From positions 1 to 10,829 of the forward strand of contig JACQDG010000122.1 of NCBI GenBank assembly GCA_016201185.1: a DNA stretch of 10,829 nucleotides. Reading direction: 5' to 3'. Of the stretch, positions 1 through 6,114 are shown one piece after another. This DNA is from Acidobacteriota bacterium. GTDB lineage: Bacteria; Acidobacteriota; Terriglobia; Bryobacterales; JACQDG01. Under the pieces are notes generated by a model, which had not been told where the DNA came from, made no database searches, and saw only the letters and a list, made by a program, of their open reading frames with translations. A program made the translations under genes and the position numbers. How positions within the stretch are numbered: position 1 is the stretch's first letter; each line of letters begins with the position of its first letter.

Positions 1-10
1 TGAGAAGGCG

Positions 11-56
11 AAAAAAATTAGCCGCGCGCCAAATCTGCCTGCGCGAGAGCGCGCGG
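11..56 (-). terminator. Intrinsic terminator of the lytic transglycosylase gene
   Basis: Read on the minus strand just past the stop codon at 70-72, CCGCGCGC (56-49) pairs perfectly with GCGCGCGG (29-22). The loop is GC-rich and can pair further. CTAA and seven T residues follow (20-11). An 8-bp GC stem followed by a T run is the standard Rho-independent form. It lies 14 bp after the stop codon. The loop of about 19 nt is longer than usual. Confidence 0.7.
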
Positions 57-69
57 TGGCGGAAGCCCT

Positions 70-1815
70 TCAGTTTGCGGCGGTCGCCGCACGGTTCGAA
101 GCCACTTCACGGATCGACTGGCGCGGACGGCCCGAGCCGGTTGCCGCCGCCCGCGCGGACGAGGCGCCCTTCCGGGCGGGAGAACCTCCGGCGCCGGCCC
201 GGTGTTGCGCGCCGTGGGGCCTTCGGATGCTCAATACATGTCCGACCTGCAGGTGATCCCCCTCAAGATGATTCCAGACCTGGAGTTGGGCGACAGTGAC
301 CCGATAGCGCCGTGCCACCCCTCCCAGCGTCTCCCCGGGCTGTACCTTGTGGATCGCCTGGGTTCGACGGCCAACCCCGGCGGCGGCTGTTTGAACGGGT
401 TCCGGTCTCAACGGAACCGGAATGTTCAGCCGGTCCCCCGGCCTGGGGTCTGCCGACCCGAGGTGATTCACCGTTGCGATATCCCTCGGCCGGACCTTGT
501 AAAGCGCTGCAATCCGGGTGAGGGTCTCGTTTTCCCGCATTTGGTGCCGCCGCCAGCTTTGGCGATGAATCTCCGGGACGGCGGCGATCTCCCGTTCGAA
601 CTGCTCGGCGGTATCCTTCGGGATCCGCAGGGAGTAAGGACCGGCGGGGGTTGAAGACCGCAATAGCGCCGGGTTGAGCTGCTTGATCCGCTCCACTGCA
701 GATCCAGCGGCGTCTGCGATCAGTGGGAGCCCGATCCGGGAATTCGTCTGCACGGTGTCGTAATCGATCGGCTCTTCCGGCACAATGTCGTCCAGGTGGA
801 AGGCCTCGGCGTTCTTGCCGAGCAGGGTCATGGCCAAGATGACGGGAACGAAATTTGTTGTTTCCTGGGGCAGCACCCCGCGGCCGGCCAGCTCCCAGAA
901 GTCGGCGTAACCGGTACGTTCTACGGCCCGCTGCACCCCGCCGGGCCCGCAATTATAGGCGGCCATAGCCAAGTGCCAGTGTCCGAACTGCCTGTAGAGA
1001 TCGGCCAGGTGGTGGGCGGCGGCCCTGGTTGCCTTCTCCGGGTCCAGCCTCTCATCCACGTGGCGGTCCTGGTTCAGGCCGTACTCCCTGCCGCGATAAG
1101 CTACGAACTGCCACATCCCGGTAGCCTTTTTGGGGGAGCGGGCCTTGGGGCGGAAACCCGACTCAGCTTGCACCAGGTAAACCAGCTCCTGCGGAAGGCC
1201 CTGCTCCTCCAGGATCTTCGAAATCATCGGCCGGTACTTCCCCGCCCGTATCAGGCTGGCGCGCAAGGTGTTGCGGCCGCGGCCCAGGAAGTAATTTACA
1301 TACCGCAGGACGCGGTCGTTAAGCGCCAGGGGTAGATCGGAACGGGTGGCGGCCAGCAGCCGGCTAAGATCCGCGGGAACCCCGGAATCTTCCCCCTCGA
1401 GATTCAGTTTTAGCAGTTCTTCCAGCAGTAGCGGCTCGGACTGCTGGGAAATGCGCGAAGGTGCCTGGTTCCAGGAGCCCAGTTCCTGGACCCGCAACTC
1501 CTCGAGTAGCTTGTCCGATTCTCGTTTCAGCAGGGACTCATTTTTCCGGCGGTCGGGGTAGCGCGGCTGGGTTTTTTCAAGGATTGGGAGTGTAGGATTG
1601 TTAGCTGACGTGCTGGTGAAGTCGATAGCCGGGGGAGGGTCAGAAAGCAAGGCGGCGCGCGGCGCCGGGGCCGGCGCGGGCAGCCACGGACTCGCCGCGA
1701 AACCGGCGATATTCGAGTGCCGGGCCAAATAGGCATTGTGGGCCGAGCAGGAGACAAGCAGCGTCAACCCGCCCAGGAGAAATGCCTCGCGCAGCTTGGG
1801 CTGGACCTTCGCCAT
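70..1815 (-). CDS. MltD-like lipoprotein lytic transglycosylase with two LysM domains
   Basis: This 581-residue protein is a predicted membrane-bound murein lytic transglycosylase. The family cleaves the MurNAc-GlcNAc bond of peptidoglycan to leave 1,6-anhydro-MurNAc ends. Seen: a lipoprotein signal peptide with lipobox L-V-S-C and lipidated Cys23; a low-complexity Pro/Ala linker (41-65); and an SLT domain at about 196-310. The SLT domain has the catalytic Glu218 in the QAESGF motif, GMWQF at 233-237 and AYNCGPGGV at 286-294. Two LysM peptidoglycan-binding domains follow at about 422-467 and 488-532. This is the order in Escherichia coli MltD, although this protein is longer because of a 95-residue helical stretch before SLT and a basic Ala/Gly/Arg tail (533-581). 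The ATG at 1815 is the only start that places the signal peptide at the N terminus. No strong ribosome-binding site is visible; GAGG lies about 20 nt upstream. It is monocistronic, with its own candidate promoter and terminator. Confidence 0.93.
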   Translation of the reverse strand: MAKVQPKLREAFLLGGLTLLVSCSAHNAYLARHSNIAGFAASPWLPAPAPAPRAALLSDPPPAIDFTSTSANNPTLPILEKTQPRYPDRRKNESLLKRESDKLLEELRVQELGSWNQAPSRISQQSEPLLLEELLKLNLEGEDSGVPADLSRLLAATRSDLPLALNDRVLRYVNYFLGRGRNTLRASLIRAGKYRPMISKILEEQGLPQELVYLVQAESGFRPKARSPKKATGMWQFVAYRGREYGLNQDRHVDERLDPEKATRAAAHHLADLYRQFGHWHLAMAAYNCGPGGVQRAVERTGYADFWELAGRGVLPQETTNFVPVILAMTLLGKNAEAFHLDDIVPEEPIDYDTVQTNSRIGLPLIADAAGSAVERIKQLNPALLRSSTPAGPYSLRIPKDTAEQFEREIAAVPEIHRQSWRRHQMRENETLTRIAALYKVRPRDIATVNHLGSADPRPGDRLNIPVPLRPEPVQTAAAGVGRRTQAIHKVQPGETLGGVARRYRVTVAQLQVWNHLEGDHLQVGHVLSIRRPHGAQHRAGAGGSPARKGASSARAAATGSGRPRQSIREVASNRAATAAN

Positions 1816-1899
1816 CGCTATTCGCAGTCTGAAACCTCAGTAACTTGTTGGGCAGGTCCCAAATTCCATCGGTCCGCGAGCTATGACCCGCAAACGAAA

Positions 1900-1911
1900 G
1901 GGAAATGCTAC
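1900..1911. repeat. 12-bp direct repeat, copy 1 (GGGAAATGCTAC)
   Basis: GGGAAATGCTAC at 1900-1911 is identical to 2181-2192, in the same orientation, 281 bp apart. Read on the minus strand it is GTAGCATTTCCC and spans the proposed -10 of the lytic transglycosylase promoter. The flanks beyond the 12 bp do not match. Its function is unknown. Confidence 0.5.
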
Positions 1912-1933
1912 CAAATCCTGTAGGCACTGTCCA
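1905..1933 (-). promoter_or_regulatory. Candidate sigma-70 promoter for the lytic transglycosylase gene
   Basis: On the minus strand, TGGACA (1933-1928, 5/6 match to TTGACA) is followed after exactly 17 nt by TAGCAT (1910-1905, 4/6 match to TATAAT). A start site near 1898 would give a 5' leader of about 80 nt before the ATG at 1815. The -10 hexamer lies inside a 12-bp sequence that recurs at 2181-2192. It was called by eye only. Confidence 0.4.
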
Positions 1934-1961
1934 GAAAAAACGGCGACAGAAAAAACGGCGG
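1932..1961. repeat. Two-copy 15-bp tandem repeat (CAGAAAAAACGGCGR)
   Basis: The 15-bp units at 1932-1946 and 1947-1961 match at 14 of 15 positions and differ only in the last base. The first unit overlaps an inverted repeat, CTGTC (1927-1931) with GACAG (1945-1949). GTCCAGAAA at 1929-1937 recurs at 2086-2094. Such short tandem motifs with TGTC/GACA cores occur at the ends of some insertion sequences (IS21-type ends, for example), but no transposase is present. Confidence 0.6.
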
Positions 1962-2180
1962 CATTCTTTCGGAGCTTTCACTGCTTCCGTAGGGGTACCG
2001 CGCCCCGTCGGAAGGCCCGCACCGCCAGCCATAGCTTTTAATATCAGCGACTTACAGGCTCTCTGTCCTCTTCTCCCGGGTAGCGGTCCAGAAACCGAAA
2101 CTTGCCCCATTGGATCAGATGCCCCTCGAATCTTCCGCGGCTCAGCCGGCCATACACAGCTGCTGCTTGCCATCACTAGG

Positions 2181-2192
2181 GGGAAATGCTAC
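2181..2192. repeat. 12-bp direct repeat, copy 2 (GGGAAATGCTAC)
   Basis: This is the second copy of the element at 1900-1911. It lies 44 bp before the proposed ATG (2236) of the FMN dehydrogenase-like gene. Unlike copy 1, it has no acceptable -35 hexamer 17 nt upstream on the minus strand, so its role as a promoter is doubtful. Confidence 0.5.
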
Positions 2193-2235
2193 ACCCTTTC
2201 TGGGGAACCGGCTTCCATGGCCGGGATCGAAGCCT

Positions 2236-3327
2236 ATGCGCTTGAATCGAAGAAGCGCGGTAAAGCGGCTGGTGGCTATGGTTGGCGCCTCGCCGCTGGT
2301 CGGGGCAGGACAAACCCAAACTGCTCCTGAATCCCCGGCCGGCGAGGCCCTGTTCGAGCCGGCCTGTGTAATGGACTTCGAACCGCTGGCCAAGGCCAAG
2401 CTCGACCAGTTGGCTTATGACTACCTGGCGGGAGGGTCGGAGGATGAGGTTTCGCTGCGGGACAATCGCGCCGCGTTCGAGCGGATCATCCTGCGCCCGC
2501 GAACACTGGTCGACGTCCACAAAATCGACCTTTCGACGGAACTGTTCGGCCAAAAGCTCGAATACCCCATTCTGCTCGACCCGGCCGGCGGCAAGAATTG
2601 CCTCTACCCGGACGGGGAGAACGTGGTGGCCAGGGCGGCCGCGGCCCCAACCATGCGCGCTTTCGTGAAGCAACTGGAAGACCAGGGCTGCTCAGGCATC
2701 TGCTTCACTCTCGACATCATGTACGTCTCACACCGGGACCGGAACATCCACAACAAGTTCGACCGCGCCTGGGGCGAGACCGGAATTCCTAAGCGAGACT
2801 CGCAAGGCCGCTTGCCGCACCCGCGGAATCCCGAGCGAGCGGGCATTTATCCATCCCGTCCCTTTCCAACGCCGACCTGGGAAACCGTGCGGGAGTTGCG
2901 ATCGCTGACGAAATTGCCGATCGTGCTGAAGGGCATTCTGACGGCCGAAGACGCGCAGTTGTGTCTTGAGAACGGCGTTTCGGGGATTATCGTGTCAAAT
3001 CATGGCGGCCGGCAACTGGATCACGTGGGGGCGACCATCGAGGCCTTGCCGGAGGTGGTCGAAGCGGTAAAGGGAAGGATCCCGGTCCTCATCGATGGCG
3101 GCTTCCGCCGCGGCACCGATATCTTGAAGGCCCTGGCGCTGGGCGCCAAGGCGATCTGCATTGCCCGTCCTTATCTCCACGGCCTGGCCGCCTTCGGCCA
3201 GCCGGGGGTAGAGCGCGTAGTGGAACTGCTGCGCACCGAGCTGGCGCTGGATATGGGGCTGGCCGGAGTGCCCAACCTGGCCGCCATCGACCGGCGGCTG
3301 GTTCGCATTCGAGGAGAAAGAACATGA
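2236..3327 (+). CDS. Tat-exported FMN-dependent alpha-hydroxy-acid dehydrogenase-like protein, internally shortened
   Basis: This 363-residue TIM-barrel flavoprotein belongs to the glycolate oxidase/L-lactate dehydrogenase family, which oxidises 2-hydroxy acids to 2-keto acids. The ATG at 2236 is chosen because it opens a twin-arginine signal peptide (NRRSAVKRL at 4-12). The frame stays open upstream, but that part is not family-like. Family residues by alignment to spinach glycolate oxidase from memory: Tyr63 (Tyr24), Arg167 (substrate carboxylate), Lys232 (flavin N1), catalytic His256 and Arg259 in SNHGGRQLD (254-262), and the FMN-phosphate loop DGGFRRGTD (287-295). Oddities: about 43 residues are missing after Ala137, where the family has the S-x-x-S helix and the Q-L-Y flavin/substrate strand. 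The usual I-A-P-T reads L-D-P-A (114-117), and the usual G-R-P reads A-R-P (310-312). Fold membership is clear; catalytic activity is doubtful. It is the first gene of a coupled cluster. Confidence 0.85.
   Translation: MRLNRRSAVKRLVAMVGASPLVGAGQTQTAPESPAGEALFEPACVMDFEPLAKAKLDQLAYDYLAGGSEDEVSLRDNRAAFERIILRPRTLVDVHKIDLSTELFGQKLEYPILLDPAGGKNCLYPDGENVVARAAAAPTMRAFVKQLEDQGCSGICFTLDIMYVSHRDRNIHNKFDRAWGETGIPKRDSQGRLPHPRNPERAGIYPSRPFPTPTWETVRELRSLTKLPIVLKGILTAEDAQLCLENGVSGIIVSNHGGRQLDHVGATIEALPEVVEAVKGRIPVLIDGGFRRGTDILKALALGAKAICIARPYLHGLAAFGQPGVERVVELLRTELALDMGLAGVPNLAAIDRRLVRIRGERT
3311..3316 (+). promoter_or_regulatory. Strong Shine-Dalgarno for the beta-propeller gene
   Basis: GAGGAG lies 7 nt before the ATG at 3324, inside the end of the preceding gene. 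With the ATGA start/stop overlap it fixes the propeller's start and points to coupled translation of the two genes. Confidence 0.75.
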
Positions 3328-4091
3328 TTGGCCGGCGAACATTCCTGGGTTGCCTCTGTGGCACGGCATTGGGAGGGTCCGTGAGCGTTCCCAGCCGGGC
3401 CGCCAAGGTTGTCAGGCTTTTCAAATCGCCGGACGGCCATCCGAACGGATTGGAAACGGCCGCCGAGGGCTTCTGGATCGGCGAGCAAACTACTGACCGC
3501 GCCCACCTGGTCGATTGGAAGGGGAAGCTGATCCGCAGCGTCGAGACCGAGTCGTCCAACACCAGCGGGATAGCCTACGGTGGCGGATTCCTCTGGATGG
3601 CCGCCAACGGCAGAGCCATCGGCAGGCCGCCCCGGCCGGCTGACGCCACCACCGGTGAAATCGTCAAGGCGGATCCAGCCACGGGCAAGACCGTGGCTCG
3701 CTACCCGGTACCCGGAGGCGGCGGCGTTCACGGCCTGGAATATGCCGAAGGCACTCTATGGATCACCTCCCTTCAACTCCAGAAGCTTTCCCAGGTGGAC
3801 CCCAAGGATTTCCGGGTAGTCCACCAGATTCCAGTGCACCTGCCCCGGGCGCACGGCTTGGCCTGGGACCGCGGCGCCATCTGGTGCATGCACTCGACCG
3901 ACCGCGTGATCCACAAGCTGGACGCCCGGGATGGCCGGCTGCTCGAGCAGATCACCCTATCGAGCGAGGACCCCGATCCGCATGGGATGTGCCTTTGGAA
4001 CGGGCGCCTTTACTACAGTGACGCCGGGATAGCGCCGGGCGGTGGTGGCAACAACAGCCCCTGGGCCGGCTATGTATGCCGGATCGATTGA
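3324..4091 (+). CDS. Tat-exported small beta-propeller protein (SMP-30/YncE/Vgb-like)
   Basis: This 255-residue predicted periplasmic protein begins with a twin-arginine signal peptide (GRRTFLG at 3-9, then a hydrophobic stretch and S-R-A before the mature part). At least five blade-like repeats of the form G-L/I-x-x-x-x-G-x-L/I-W are visible near residues 40-53, 81-93, 136-148, 177-189 and 220-233. Between them are x-x-V-D-P-x-T-G turns (116-121, for example), as in Vgb/SMP-30/YncE-type propellers. The repeats are His- and Gly-rich (HGLE, HGLA, HGMC), a possible metal or ligand site. It is somewhat short for a six- or seven-bladed propeller, but the end (AGYVCRID) looks natural. Its ATG overlaps the upstream stop (ATGA), with a strong ribosome-binding site. 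Substrate and enzymatic role cannot be read from the sequence; it probably works with the flavoprotein and cytochrome on either side. Confidence 0.8.
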   Translation: MIGRRTFLGCLCGTALGGSVSVPSRAAKVVRLFKSPDGHPNGLETAAEGFWIGEQTTDRAHLVDWKGKLIRSVETESSNTSGIAYGGGFLWMAANGRAIGRPPRPADATTGEIVKADPATGKTVARYPVPGGGGVHGLEYAEGTLWITSLQLQKLSQVDPKDFRVVHQIPVHLPRAHGLAWDRGAIWCMHSTDRVIHKLDARDGRLLEQITLSSEDPDPHGMCLWNGRLYYSDAGIAPGGGGNNSPWAGYVCRID

Positions 4092-4178
4092 AACGGGGTG
4101 CGGTGGGGCTAATGGTTGGGCTGTGCCTGGCCCAGGAGGCGCCGGAGAATCGGATTCTACGCCCCGTTGATCACGCCC
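4076..4178 (+). pseudogene. Out-of-frame signal-peptide segment of the four-haem cytochrome gene
   Basis: The frame opened by ATG 4076 encodes a convincing Sec signal peptide: basic start D-R-L-K-R, hydrophobic G-A-V-G-L-M-V-G-L-C-L-A, then Q-E-A-P. It continues as ENRILRPVDHA and soon loses sense. The body of the cytochrome lies in the next frame. TTG 4088 is an alternative start; it overlaps the propeller stop (TTGA) and gives M-K-R at the N terminus. Dropping one C from the CCC run at 4176-4178 joins PVDHA directly to VSVIARG and restores one continuous reading frame. A shift a little earlier, near ATTCTAC (4156-4162), would also work. Confidence 0.65.
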
Positions 4179-4649
4179 GTTTCCGTCATTGCGCGCGGCT
4201 TGGCCGGCTCGAAGCTGCAACTGGACGGCAAGCCGGTTGTCTCGGCCGCCCCCGCCACGGGAGTCCTTGCTGCAACCATCTCTCCTGCCACCGGATTGCA
4301 TGAGCTAGCGCTGGTGACTTCCGGCGGTTCGCAGAAGTCGCAATTCTTTGTCCGCACCGGCAGCGCCGCCGAGCCTCCCGACGGCTGGAAAGCCTATCGA
4401 CCCCACCCGCCGGGAGCCACCGGGTGCGACACTTGCCACGCCGTGAAGAACGGGTCCTGGGCATTCCGGGCCCAGGCTCTCTCCGCCGTCTGCTTCCAGT
4501 GCCACGACCAGAAGGCTTTTGCCGAGCCTCACTCGCACAACGAGCGGCTGCTGGCCGATTGCCAGTCCTGCCACGATCCTCACGGGTCGACCGAGCGGTT
4601 TCACTTGAAACTGCCGCGCGAAACAGCCTGCAAGCAGTGCCACGGCTAG
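4116..4649 (+). CDS. Four-haem c-type cytochrome (doubled CXXCH), N terminus frameshifted
   Basis: Counted from the first available start in this frame (TTG 4116), the product is 177 residues. The C-terminal half carries four haem c attachment motifs: CDTCH (104-108), CFQCH (126-130), CQSCH (149-153) and CKQCH (172-176, ending at the C terminus). Extra His residues could act as distal ligands. This spacing matches the doubled-CXXCH family of multihaem proteins, which are attached to haem outside the cytoplasm and carry electrons. Residues about 20-80 look like a small beta-sandwich (LQLDGKPV and LHELALVT) as in other acidobacterial multihaem proteins. The apparent N terminus is Arg-rich and cannot export the protein; a good signal peptide sits in another frame just upstream (4076-4178). 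The natural gene is therefore probably about 4076/4088-4649 with a one-base shift. It is the third gene of the redox cluster. Confidence 0.82.
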   Translation: MGCAWPRRRRRIGFYAPLITPVSVIARGLAGSKLQLDGKPVVSAAPATGVLAATISPATGLHELALVTSGGSQKSQFFVRTGSAAEPPDGWKAYRPHPPGATGCDTCHAVKNGSWAFRAQALSAVCFQCHDQKAFAEPHSHNERLLADCQSCHDPHGSTERFHLKLPRETACKQCHG

Positions 4650-4668
4650 TTTGAGCGTCGCGGCTGAT

Positions 4669-6114
4669 CTAGTGATTCGTGGCGTGCGCCAGGTCGCGCT
4701 TGCGCTTGACCTCGATGTTCAGCCGCTTGATCTTCTGGTTCAGAGTGGAAAGCGGGATGCGAAAGCTCTCGGCCGTCTCGGTCTGGCTCCAGTTGCACTT
4801 TTCGAGCTGGTCCAGGATAATGCGGCGCTCAAATTCGTCCATGATGTCGAACAGAGAGGCCTCGGCCGGGCGCTCGAAGGCGGGAAGAATGCGGCGGACC
4901 TGCACCCCGCCGGCCGCCAGCAATGAATCGGGCAGCAGGTCAACGGGGACATTTACGTCGGTGGCCAGCACGACGGCCCGCTCGACCACGTTCTCCAGTT
5001 CGCGCACGTTGCCGGGCCAGTTGTAATCGAGCAGCAGCCGCATGGCTTCGGGGACAAAACGCAGCCGCGACCGGCCCTCGGTGTCCAGGAACTTCTCGTT
5101 TTCCCGGCAATACTTGGTGAAGAAGTGCTCCACCAGCAGCGGAATGTCCTCCCGCCGGTCGCGCAGGGGGGGCAGGTCGATCTGAATGACGTTCAGGCGG
5201 TAGTATAGGTCCTCGCGGAAGCGGCCCTCCTCGACCTGCTTGTGCAGATCGACGTTGGTCGCCGCCACGATCCGCACGTCCACTTTGATCGGCTCCACGC
5301 CGCCGATGGGAACGAATTCCTTCTCCTGGATCACCCGCAGCAGCTTGGCCTGGGTCTCCAGGCTGATGGTGCTGATCTCGTCGAGGAAGATGGTTCCGTG
5401 ATCGGCCACCTCGAAATAGCCCTTTTTGGTCTGCAGGGCGCCGGTGAAAGAGCCCTTCAGGTGGCCAAACAAAGTCGATTCGAGCAAATCGGCCGGCAGG
5501 GAGCCGCTGTTGACCGCCACGACGGCCCCGTCCGCCCGCGGCGAATTGGCATGGATCGCTTTGGCGATCAGCTCTTTGCCGGTGCCGCTTTCTCCGTGGA
5601 TCAACACGGTGGAGCGGCTCTGCGCCACCTGCCCCACCAGCTCCAGCACCTTCACCATGGCTTCGCTTTTGCCGATGATTTGCGAAAAGTTGTAACGCTG
5701 TCGCAGGGCCCGTTTCAGGTGGATGTTTTCCCTCTCCAGCCGCCGCCGGGAGATGGTGTCGTCAATTTCGATCAGCAGTTTCTCGTTGTTCCAGGGCTTG
5801 GTGAAGAAGTTCTTGGCGCCCAACTTGGTCGCTGTCACTGCTTTCTCGATGGATCCATAGGCGGTGATGATGAAGACCGGCGTCTCGCTGTCCCGGCGGC
5901 GCAGGTCTTCGAGCACTTCCAGGCCGGAGCGGTCCGGCATCATCAGGTCCAGCAAGACCAGGTCGTAGGGCTTGGCCTCGAGGCGCTCGAGGCCGCTCGT
6001 CCCGTCCCCAGCGCCGTCGACTTCGTAACCTTCGAGGCCAAGCAGAGTCGACAGACTCTCGCGGATCTCCGCCTCGTCGTCAATAACCAGGATTTTCCCT
6101 CTGGATTCAGGCAT
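4669..6114 (-). CDS. Sigma-54-dependent response regulator, NtrC family
   Basis: This 481-residue cytoplasmic transcription activator is the predicted partner of the upstream histidine kinase. The receiver domain (about 6-120) has the acidic pair Asp12/Asp13, phospho-acceptor Asp56, Thr84 and Lys106. The AAA+ sigma-54-interaction domain (about 145-380) shows Walker A GESGTGKE (174-181), the sigma-54 contact loop GSFTGA (221-226), Walker B GTIFLDEI (240-247), REDLYYRLNV (300-309) and WPGNVREL (366-373). A Fis-type helix-turn-helix lies at about 428-466. Length and order are standard for the family. The usual GAFTGA loop carries Ser in place of the first Ala, but the Phe-Thr-Gly core is kept. 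Its ATG overlaps the end of the kinase gene by 8 bp, so translation is probably coupled. It converges on the cytochrome gene with only 19 bp between stop codons and no clear terminator. Confidence 0.95.
   Translation of the reverse strand: MPESRGKILVIDDEAEIRESLSTLLGLEGYEVDGAGDGTSGLERLEAKPYDLVLLDLMMPDRSGLEVLEDLRRRDSETPVFIITAYGSIEKAVTATKLGAKNFFTKPWNNEKLLIEIDDTISRRRLERENIHLKRALRQRYNFSQIIGKSEAMVKVLELVGQVAQSRSTVLIHGESGTGKELIAKAIHANSPRADGAVVAVNSGSLPADLLESTLFGHLKGSFTGALQTKKGYFEVADHGTIFLDEISTISLETQAKLLRVIQEKEFVPIGGVEPIKVDVRIVAATNVDLHKQVEEGRFREDLYYRLNVIQIDLPPLRDRREDIPLLVEHFFTKYCRENEKFLDTEGRSRLRFVPEAMRLLLDYNWPGNVRELENVVERAVVLATDVNVPVDLLPDSLLAAGGVQVRRILPAFERPAEASLFDIMDEFERRIILDQLEKCNWSQTETAESFRIPLSTLNQKIKRLNIEVKRKRDLAHATNH

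Larger units (their letters stand above)
1816..2235. other. Intergenic region between divergent genes; repeats, no gene recognised
   Basis: This 420-bp gap separates the minus-strand lytic transglycosylase from the plus-strand redox cluster. Open frames cross it on both strands, but they have no recognisable domain and low-complexity Pro/Gly/Arg composition, so I call no gene. It contains a small hairpin TTGGG-N5-CCCAA (1848-1862), a candidate minus-strand promoter (1905-1933), a two-copy 15-bp tandem repeat (1932-1961), and a 12-bp direct repeat (1900-1911 and 2181-2192). AT-rich TTTTAATAT at 2036-2044 has no matching -35 hexamer. The plus-strand cluster's promoter could not be placed; the best candidate, TTGCCA (2167-2172) with TACACC 17 nt later, is weak. 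Confidence 0.5.

Noticed and set aside
1880..1935. Possible cobalamin-type riboswitch (GGGAA, AAATCC, CACTGTCC in order on the plus strand)
   Set aside because: The short matches recall conserved B12-riboswitch boxes, but no paired stems or full core could be drawn, and the downstream gene starts 300 bp later.
1912..2180. MITE-like insert bounded by the 12-bp direct repeats
   Set aside because: The ends inside the repeats do not form a convincing terminal inverted repeat, so a mobile element cannot be called.
2110..2235. Upstream in-frame extension of the FMN dehydrogenase-like gene
   Set aside because: The extra 42 residues are not family-like and would bury the twin-arginine signal peptide that begins at 2236.
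1905..2330. 141-codon plus-strand open frame across the intergenic region
   Set aside because: It has no domain, is Pro/Arg-rich, overlaps the start of the FMN gene in another frame and covers a promoter and repeats.
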